From: an uncultured cyanobacterium
Lineage (GTDB): Bacteria > Cyanobacteriota > Vampirovibrionia > Gastranaerophilales > Gastranaerophilaceae
DNA length: 6,334 nucleotides
Direction of reading: 5' to 3'
NCBI GenBank assembly: GCA_945836835.1
Contig: CAMAML010000076.1
Span: forward strand, 1-6,334
Made by a program: the position numbers and the translations under genes. The number at the start of each line of letters is the position of its first letter. Within the stretch, counting starts at the first letter, position 1. This document shows, piece after piece, positions 1-4,091 of this stretch. The notes under the pieces were generated by a model, which did not search any database, was not told where the DNA came from, and was given only the letters and a program-made list of their open reading frames with translations.

Positions 1-575
1 GTTACGTCAAAGTAAAGATGACGCTTAACTTTTTCGGCATTGTTGACGGAAATGTCTTTCCCGATAACCTGAATATGAACGTTTTGAGGGGTTGTGTAAA
101 GGATTTCGCAATTTTTTACCCCGAGCAAAGAGTCAAAAGCGTCAACGCTCCACTCGCTTTTCTTCTGCTCTTTTTTCTCTTCCTGTGGAATTATCTCCAT
201 AAGCCTGTTTACGTCAACAAAAATGCCGTCCGTCGTGAGTTTTGTTATGATAAAATTTTTCTTAAAAATTTCCTCAAACGAATACGCCGAGTCAAAATTT
301 TTAAGGCTCAAAAGAAGTTTTTCCCCTTTTTTAAGCGTAATATTTTCTACGGAAAACCGAACGTTTGGCGAAAGCTCCGTCACCAAAACGGGCTTTTCAA
401 TCATCAAATCCGCACCGAAAGATTTTTTTGCAAAGTTTTCGACATAATTAATCACCGTCGGATTAGAAACCGCATACGGTAAAACTTTCAGGTACAAAAC
501 AAAAGGTGTTGCAACCGCAATCCCGCTTGTAACAACCAATCCCGCTATTAATTTTGATTTTAATGACTTAAACAT
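1..575 (-). CDS. AsmA/TamB-like membrane-anchored protein, N-terminal part (gene leaves the window)
   Basis: An uninterrupted minus-strand frame of 191 codons runs from an ATG at 575-573 off the left edge, so only the N-terminus is visible. The start is fixed: an in-frame TGA lies two codons upstream (579-581), and GGGTGAG sits just before the ATG. Residues 1-8 are basic (MFKSLKSK), followed by a hydrophobic segment at about 9-28 that should be a single membrane anchor or uncleaved signal. After it come alternating hydrophobic/polar strands (about 55-125, e.g. NVRFSVENITLKKGEKLLLS) and a Lys/Glu-rich patch at 131-141. This order (N-terminal anchor, 'FxxxFGxxLxIEKPxL', then 'VxNIxLKKGxKLLLSL') is like AsmA, TamB and DUF748-type proteins, which are thought to bridge membranes and move lipids in diderm envelopes. 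The family is inferred from pattern; the conserved C-terminus is outside the window. It is divergently transcribed from the WG-repeat gene. Confidence 0.75.
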   Translation of the reverse strand, partial: MFKSLKSKLIAGLVVTSGIAVATPFVLYLKVLPYAVSNPTVINYVENFAKKSFGADLMIEKPVLVTELSPNVRFSVENITLKKGEKLLLSLKNFDSAYSFEEIFKKNFIITKLTTDGIFVDVNRLMEIIPQEEKKEQKKSEWSVDAFDSLLGVKNCEILYTTPQNVHIQVIGKDISVNNAEKVKRHLYFDV

Positions 576-583
576 AGCTCACC

Positions 584-599
584 CGAAAATATTATACCA
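584..599 (-). promoter_or_regulatory. Extended -10 promoter for the AsmA-like gene
   Basis: Read on the minus strand, TGGTATAAT (599-591) is a perfect TGn-extended -10 element. The predicted +1 is the G at 584. No convincing -35 hexamer is seen at 17-bp spacing, as expected for extended -10 promoters. The resulting leader would be nine bases, GGGTGAGCT, directly before the ATG, so it would consist almost only of the SD. Inferred from sequence alone. Confidence 0.65.
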
Positions 600-629
600 T
601 AAAATAATGCAGAAATTTTAAAAGTTTTA

Positions 630-645
630 TGATATTATCTTTGTA
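630..645 (+). promoter_or_regulatory. Extended -10 promoter giving a leaderless WG-repeat mRNA
   Basis: TGATATTAT (630-638) is a TGn-extended -10 with a 5/6 match hexamer (TATTAT). The last base of the hexamer is followed by six bases and then the ATG, so the expected +1 falls on base 645, the A of the start codon. No SD-like purine run is present in the 30 bases upstream and no -35 is evident. It lies back to back with the promoter of the AsmA-like gene. Confidence 0.6.
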
Positions 646-1583
646 TGAAGAAAATATTGTTCGGAATAATTTTATCATTAACGCTCCAACTCGGCACAAT
701 CGCCGAAGAAACGGCAATACAACAAAACGCCGACGCCATGCCTGCAATTTCCCAAAATCTCACCACGGACGACGTAGAAATTTTTGCAAACGAAAAAGGG
801 GATAAATTCGGGCTAAAAGACAAGTCAGGCAACGTAATCTTTGAACCGCAGTACCTAAAACTCATTCGGGTCGGTAATTCTTCTTGGATTGTCCAGAAAA
901 AGTCCAAGTACGGGCTAATCAACTCAGAGGGTGAATTTATCATACAGCCGAAATACAGGCATGTGGAACGGCTTGTCGGCAGGTTTGTAAAACTCGGTAA
1001 CACAAACGATTTTGGGATTTATGACGAGAAGGGCAACATCATCCTCCTGCCCGAATACTCGGACATCCAGCTTCTTTACGGAAAAATGTTTTTGACAAAA
1101 AAAGATTACAAATACGGAGTTGCGAGCTTTGACGGGACGGTTTTGATAGATAATATTTGCGACGATATTTATATGCCACAAAAAAATGTCATGCGTCTAA
1201 AGCTCCTCGGCGACTGGTACGAAATCGAACGCACGGCGGAAGAAGATTTGACCATTCCCGAAGATATTTTTAGCATGAAACATAACGACAAATTTAAACT
1301 CACGGCATTGATTACCGACACCGGTGCGGTTTCCGGATACTCCGTCGTAACGTTTTCGGATTATTTGATAAAAATTTTCTCGTCGATTTCGCCCGCTCAC
1401 GAAGAAACAATCGACGACTTAATGCTTTCAAAAGGTGCGGATACCGTCTCCATCCTCAAAAAATGTACGTGGATACCGAAGTACCCGCTCATCTTTGCAG
1501 TTAAGTATTACCACAACATCCGTGACCCTTACACGGGACCGCTTGCGGATGTCAGAACGGATTTGAAGAAACAGATTAAGTAA
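645..1583 (+). CDS. Secreted WG-repeat protein
   Basis: 312 residues. The start is fixed by an in-frame TGA at 630-632, with no other start codon before 645. Residues 1-20 form a signal peptide (MKK, hydrophobic ILFGIILSLTLQLG, likely cleavage after TIA20), so export is expected. Four WG-type repeats follow: about 54-76 (KFGLKDKSGNVIFEPQY), 88-110 (KYGLINSEGEFIIQPKY), 122-144 (DFGIYDEKGNIILLPEY) and a degenerate one at 156-178 (KYGVASFDGTVLIDN). The pattern is (K/D)(Y/F)G(L/I)...G.(I/V)I..P.Y, with Tyr or Phe instead of Trp. WG repeats form beta-rich surfaces and are of unknown or binding function in most bacteria. Residues about 179-312 are not repetitive and I do not recognise them; they hold a Tyr- and Lys-rich segment and one Cys (274). 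The gene has no SD and is probably leaderless. It stands alone and converges on the kinase/regulator operon. Confidence 0.85.
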   Translation: MKKILFGIILSLTLQLGTIAEETAIQQNADAMPAISQNLTTDDVEIFANEKGDKFGLKDKSGNVIFEPQYLKLIRVGNSSWIVQKKSKYGLINSEGEFIIQPKYRHVERLVGRFVKLGNTNDFGIYDEKGNIILLPEYSDIQLLYGKMFLTKKDYKYGVASFDGTVLIDNICDDIYMPQKNVMRLKLLGDWYEIERTAEEDLTIPEDIFSMKHNDKFKLTALITDTGAVSGYSVVTFSDYLIKIFSSISPAHEETIDDLMLSKGADTVSILKKCTWIPKYPLIFAVKYYHNIRDPYTGPLADVRTDLKKQIK

Positions 1584-1604
1584 ACTTGATTAGATTTTTA
1601 GAGT

Positions 1605-1654
1605 AAAAAACTTCCCAAATCTCAAAAGTTTTTTGCCCTAAGAGCAAAAAACTT
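1605..1654 (+). terminator. Hairpin with alternative pairing after the WG-repeat gene (weak terminator candidate)
   Basis: A perfect 11-bp stem AAGTTTTTTGC (1626-1636) / GCAAAAAACTT (1644-1654) with a 7-base loop begins 43 bases after the stop codon. A further copy of AAAAAACTT at 1605-1613 can pair with the same left arm (1626-1634), giving a mutually exclusive hairpin. The stem is AT-rich and the nearest T run (TTTTT, 1660-1664) is displaced, so this is not a classical intrinsic terminator. It sits between convergent genes and could serve either strand. Confidence 0.45.
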
Positions 1655-1670
1655 ATTAATTTTTAATACT

Positions 1671-1689
1671 TTTTCCCCTAAAGGGAAAA
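1671..1689. terminator. Second convergent-region hairpin
   Basis: A 7-bp perfect stem TTTTCCC (1671-1677) / GGGAAAA (1683-1689) with a 5-base loop. The A and T tracts lie in the arms, so it could act weakly in both directions. No strong flanking T tract is seen on either strand. Confidence 0.35.
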
Positions 1690-1720
1690 TTTGTTGAAAA
1701 TTTTATCTGTGTTTATTTTT

Positions 1721-1738
1721 CCTCTTTATTCAAAGAGG
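1721..1738. terminator. Third convergent-region hairpin, 3' of the response regulator
   Basis: A 7-bp perfect stem CCTCTTT (1721-1727) / AAAGAGG (1732-1738) with an ATTC loop, 40 bases beyond the response regulator stop codon. On the minus strand it is followed by A-rich rather than T-rich sequence, so its role as intrinsic terminator is uncertain. Between it and the stop codon lies an unusually GC-rich patch (about 1748-1780). Confidence 0.35.
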
Positions 1739-1777
1739 TCTTATCTGCCTCCCGCTTGGTGAGGGCGGTCGCAACCC

Positions 1778-3085
1778 TCAACCCACCTCATTAACCTCTT
1801 TTACAAAGGTATCAATCCACCCCACAAGGGTCGACATTTCGTATGGTTTTGGCAGGTACAAGTCCGCTCCGAACTTCAAGACGGTTTCTTTTTCGTGGAA
1901 AACCGACGTTACGATGACTTTTGACTTTTCATAGTCGGATAATTGTTTTAATTTTTGGCAAATCTCAAGCCCCTTACGGGTTTCGTTGTCCCCGGCGTCA
2001 AGTATCACAACCGCAGGTGCTTTGCCCATAATATACCCCTCAAAATTCGTTACTACCTCGGCGTCGTACCCTTGCAGCCGTAAGATTACGGTCAAAAGCT
2101 CCGTCATCGCCTCGTCTTTATCCATGACAAGCACTTTTTTGTTATAATCCCGTTTTGCGACGGAATTTTCACCGCTAATCTTTGCCCGCTCAATAAGGTA
2201 ATTCGATTTTGTCGGAAGTTTTGCAAGCTGTCTTATGTTTTGCAAATCCCTGTACAAGTCGGTAATCGAACTGTATTTCTTGGTTTTTGAGGTAACTACC
2301 CCGATTGATACGTGGACAAATTCGGAACGTTTACCCGCTTGAGCGTCCCCTTGCATAATCACAAACCCCCTTGAAATATCCGTCGGGGAGTAAAATTTTT
2401 CGGAAACAGTATCAAACGCAAACGTCAAAAAGTTTGCAATCTGTTCAGAGCGGACTTCGTCCGTTATTATCAAAAACTCGTTCTCGGAAAGGCTTCCCAA
2501 ATAATCCTCGTTCACAAGAGAGGAAATTATTATTGCAGTGAAGGTTTGGAGTAGTTTTTCAGAGGCAAGCCGTGTGTAGACTTCTGCATAATCTTCAAAA
2601 TTGTCGACCGAAATCATCAGGCATGCCCAGTTACCTTTCGAGGACAAAACCCGTTTCAAGGCACGCATTGAATAAGATTTGTTCGGTATCATTTTTTTTG
2701 TGTCTAAATTTGTTTCAAATTCTCGTCTCAGGTGAGCTTTCATTCTCACTACAAACTCTTCGGAGTTAATCGGTTCGCTGATGAAGTCGTCCGCACCGCA
2801 TTGAAGTATTTTCATCCTGTCTTTAAAGTCCGCCGACTTTGACGTTGCAACGATTACGGGACGCATGTTATAAGTTAACGCCCGAATTTCTTTGCAATAT
2901 TCGCCCAAATCCGCCCCCATGCTGTCTGATACGATTATTAAATCGGGTTCTTTGTCTTGGATGAATTTCATTGCGGAAATCATGTTTTTGGAAATTATGA
3001 CAACCGAGCCGTCGTTTTCCAAAAGTTTTTTATATTTGACGGAAAGTTCGCGTCTTTTGTCGATTATTAAAGTTACGGTTTGCAT
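1778..3085 (-). CDS. Response regulator, REC / GGDEF-like / REC architecture
   Basis: 435 residues, three domains. Residues 1-120 are a receiver-like fold (VTLIIDK, PDLIIVSDSMG, RPVIVATS, GADDFISEP). It is degenerate: only Asp9 remains of the acidic pair, the phospho-acceptor site reads S53-D54 with D54 possibly shifted by one, and the conserved Lys is replaced by Glu104. Residues about 135-303 look like a GGDEF-type domain (ACLMISVDNFEDY, later HVSIGVV) in which the signature is SENEF (200-204), so diguanylate cyclase activity is unlikely. Residues 317-430 form a second, intact receiver: acidic D322/D324, phospho-acceptor D363 (VVILDAGD), Thr393 and Lys413 (LPKPYE). No DNA-binding domain is seen, so output is probably by protein contact. 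The start overlaps the kinase gene by 13 bases and has its own SD, so the two are translationally coupled and the kinase is the likely phosphodonor, presumably to D363. Confidence 0.85.
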   Translation of the reverse strand: MQTVTLIIDKRRELSVKYKKLLENDGSVVIISKNMISAMKFIQDKEPDLIIVSDSMGADLGEYCKEIRALTYNMRPVIVATSKSADFKDRMKILQCGADDFISEPINSEEFVVRMKAHLRREFETNLDTKKMIPNKSYSMRALKRVLSSKGNWACLMISVDNFEDYAEVYTRLASEKLLQTFTAIIISSLVNEDYLGSLSENEFLIITDEVRSEQIANFLTFAFDTVSEKFYSPTDISRGFVIMQGDAQAGKRSEFVHVSIGVVTSKTKKYSSITDLYRDLQNIRQLAKLPTKSNYLIERAKISGENSVAKRDYNKKVLVMDKDEAMTELLTVILRLQGYDAEVVTNFEGYIMGKAPAVVILDAGDNETRKGLEICQKLKQLSDYEKSKVIVTSVFHEKETVLKFGADLYLPKPYEMSTLVGWIDTFVKEVNEVG

Positions 3086-3807
3086 GCTTCCCTCACCTGA
3101 TTTTCAATATTTGATACGGGAAATTTCACCTCAAAAGTCGTCAAAAACTCCCCACCTTCGATTTTTTCGGAGTTTACGGAAATTTCACCCTTCATTTTTT
3201 CGACAATATTTTTTGTAATGTACAACCCCAAACCGCTTCCTTGGACTTTTCTTGTAAGCGGGCTGTCTATACGCGAAAACTTGTTAAAGATTTTCAACTT
3301 ATCCTCGTCGGAAATCCCCGCACCGACATCAGCAATTTTTATCGACACAAAATCTCCGCAACAGTCCGCACAAACCCGAACGGTCATATCGGGCGAAGAG
3401 TATTTTGCTGCGTTTTCGATAACGTTCACCATGACTTGCTGGAATTTGTCCCTATCAACCGTGATTGTGGGGGTTTTATCGTGAATTTTTATCTCAAAAT
3501 TTTTGTCCTTGTATTGGTTTTTGACAATCGCTACGACCGTCTGAATTATCGGCTTAATGTCGGTTTCTTTGTAGACAAAAGTTTCTTTTGAAGATTGAAG
3601 TTTTGTTACCGAAAGCATGTTTTCGACAAGCGAAATAAGGCGGTTTGACTGCTCCTCGATAATCTTTAAAAACCGTTTTTTGCTCTCGTCATCGAGCTTG
3701 TCCCATGAAGAGAGCATAGTTTGCGAAAATCCGCGAATTGACGTCAAAGGAGTTCTCAATTCGTGGCTGACGGTCGATATAAAATCTTCATAACTTTGGT
3801 TTTCCAT
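3073..3807 (-). CDS. Soluble sensor-less histidine kinase core
   Basis: 244 residues comprising only DHp and ATPase modules. The H-box is FISTVSHELRTPLTSIRGF with phospho-accepting His15 and the E16xxT19 motif typical of bifunctional kinase/phosphatases. The N-box is NVIENAAKYS (Asn132), the G1 box DVGAGIS (D160, G162, G164), the F-box FNKFSR (174-179) and the G2 box GSGLGLYI (190-197). All catalytic elements look intact. There is no transmembrane segment, PAS, HAMP or other sensor: the H-box starts ten residues from the N-terminus, so the protein is cytoplasmic and must sense through a partner or through its own DHp domain. The start is secure: upstream codons in frame contain no start before a TAA. 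There is no SD; an extended -10 element puts +1 on the ATG. It is first in an operon with the response regulator, whose start it overlaps by 13 bases. A small chance remains that a sensor is encoded elsewhere and acts in trans. Confidence 0.92.
   Translation of the reverse strand: MENQSYEDFISTVSHELRTPLTSIRGFSQTMLSSWDKLDDESKKRFLKIIEEQSNRLISLVENMLSVTKLQSSKETFVYKETDIKPIIQTVVAIVKNQYKDKNFEIKIHDKTPTITVDRDKFQQVMVNVIENAAKYSSPDMTVRVCADCCGDFVSIKIADVGAGISDEDKLKIFNKFSRIDSPLTRKVQGSGLGLYITKNIVEKMKGEISVNSEKIEGGEFLTTFEVKFPVSNIENQVREACKP
3091..3098 (-). promoter_or_regulatory. SD of the response regulator, inside the kinase gene
   Basis: AGGTGAGG on the minus strand (3098-3091) lies five bases before the ATG at 3085-3083, within the last codons of the kinase gene. 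It supports this start and coupled translation. Confidence 0.75.
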
Positions 3808-3822
3808 ACTTTGATTATAGCA
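3807..3822 (-). promoter_or_regulatory. Extended -10 promoter giving a leaderless kinase mRNA
   Basis: Read on the minus strand, TGCTATAAT (3822-3814) is a perfect TGn-extended -10 element. Six bases (CAAAGT) separate it from the ATG, so +1 is predicted at 3807, the A of the start codon. No -35 hexamer is found at normal spacing, where the terminator T tract lies instead, and no SD exists. Confidence 0.7.
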
Positions 3823-3831
3823 GAATTTTTC

Positions 3832-3862
3832 AAAAAAAAAAGCCGTTTACAATTAAACGGCT
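3832..3862 (-). terminator. Strong intrinsic terminator on the minus strand
   Basis: A perfect 9-bp stem AGCCGTTTA / TAAACGGCT (plus-strand arms 3841-3849 and 3854-3862, 4-base loop) is followed on the minus strand by ten T residues (complement of 3832-3841). This is a textbook rho-independent terminator for RNA coming from the right. No minus-strand protein gene is present between it and the Xer gene at 5696. It also insulates the kinase promoter ten bases downstream. Confidence 0.85.
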
Positions 3863-3882
3863 ACCAGACTTGGGGAGGAGGT

Positions 3883-4005
3883 ATGAAAAACGATTGTTTC
3901 TCATATCTTACATTTTGTATATCGGCATTGGGGGAAAAATCTTTGACAACTTTGCCCAAATATCCTCCAAACGGTGTATGGTGGGTTAAGGGATTAAGTT
4001 ACTAA
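3883..4005 (+). CDS. Small ORF, 40 residues, hypothetical
   Basis: MKNDCFSYLTFCISALG... ending ...NGVWWVKGLSY, with a TAA at 4003-4005. The start is chosen because GGGGAGGAGGT lies directly before the ATG (3872-3882), the strongest SD in the window, though the spacing is short. The frame is open further upstream, but those codons run through the terminator hairpin and poly-A tract and the kinase start, so they are unlikely to be translated. The peptide has a short hydrophobic stretch (residues 5-16, with two Cys) and an aromatic C-terminus; it resembles no family I know. No convincing plus-strand promoter was found upstream. The same SD read on the other strand is part of the candidate antisense RNA. 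It may be a real small protein, a type I toxin-like peptide, or a chance ORF. Confidence 0.35.
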   Translation: MKNDCFSYLTFCISALGEKSLTTLPKYPPNGVWWVKGLSY

Positions 4006-4032
4006 AATAAAATGTAAACATTCTTGTAACTT
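3996..4032 (+). repeat. Nested inverted repeat just upstream of the hydrolase promoter
   Basis: Outer arms AAGTTAC (3996-4002) and GTAACTT (4026-4032) enclose a smaller palindrome AATGT-AA-ACATT (4011-4022). The right arm ends two bases before the -35 hexamer at 4035, a normal place for an activator or repressor site. It also overlaps the stop codon of the 40-codon ORF and could form a hairpin in RNA of either strand. Confidence 0.4.
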
Positions 4033-4034
4033 TC

Positions 4035-4063
4035 TTGCCTTTAGGGTTTTGTTCGGGTAGAAT
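4035..4063 (+). promoter_or_regulatory. Sigma-70-type promoter of the serine hydrolase gene
   Basis: -35 TTGCCT (4035-4040, 4/6), a 17-base spacer, and -10 TAGAAT (4058-4063, 5/6). The predicted +1 is near 4070, giving a leader of about 22 bases that contains the SD. Unlike the other promoters here it has a recognisable -35 and no TGn extension. Confidence 0.65.
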
Positions 4064-4070
4064 TAAATCA
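4062..4070 (-). promoter_or_regulatory. Possible extended -10 for the antisense RNA
   Basis: TGATTTAAT on the minus strand matches the TGn-TATAAT pattern with one hexamer mismatch. It overlaps the -10 of the plus-strand hydrolase promoter (4058-4063), so the two would be mutually exclusive. In AT-rich DNA such a match can be chance. Confidence 0.3.
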
Positions 4071-4078
4071 GTGGGGCT

Positions 4079-4084
4079 GAGGAG
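4079..4084 (+). promoter_or_regulatory. SD of the serine hydrolase gene
   Basis: GAGGAG ends seven bases before the ATG at 4092. An earlier ATG at 4088 is only three bases from the SD and opens an out-of-frame nine-codon frame; the two starts overlap closely (ATGAATG). An in-frame TGA at 4089-4091 fixes 4092 as the start. Confidence 0.75.
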
Positions 4085-4091
4085 ATAATGA

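Larger units (their letters stand above)
3832..4055 (-). ncRNA. Candidate small or antisense RNA ending at the orphan terminator
   Basis: The strong minus-strand terminator at 3832-3862 needs a transcript, but no minus-strand coding frame lies upstream. A TGn-extended -10 element, TGATTTAAT (4070-4062, 5/6 hexamer), predicts +1 near 4055 and an RNA of about 224 bases. It would hold a hairpin near its 5' end (arms 4032-4026 and 4002-3996), the unpaired-looking motif ACCTCCTCCCC (3882-3872) that matches the anti-SD end of 16S rRNA over ACCTCCT, and the terminator. It would be antisense to the whole 40-codon plus-strand ORF. I do not recognise a known RNA family. The 5' end is inferred only. Confidence 0.3.

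Noticed and set aside
18..482. Plus-strand 154-residue ORF at the left edge
   Set aside because: It is the antisense shadow of the AsmA-like gene, which has an SD, a promoter and a sensible protein.
1703..1747. Direct repeats TTATCTG flanking the hairpin at 1721-1738, as for a small mobile element
   Set aside because: Seven-base AT-rich repeats are common by chance here, and the enclosed segment has no terminal inverted repeats.
3763..3882. Upstream extension of the 40-codon ORF to an 80-residue protein
   Set aside because: The extra codons cover the 5' end of the kinase gene in antisense, a poly-A tract and a terminator hairpin.
3943..3948. Perfect TTGACA -35 hexamer on the plus strand
   Set aside because: No -10-like hexamer at 16-18 bases downstream (TCCAAA at 17).
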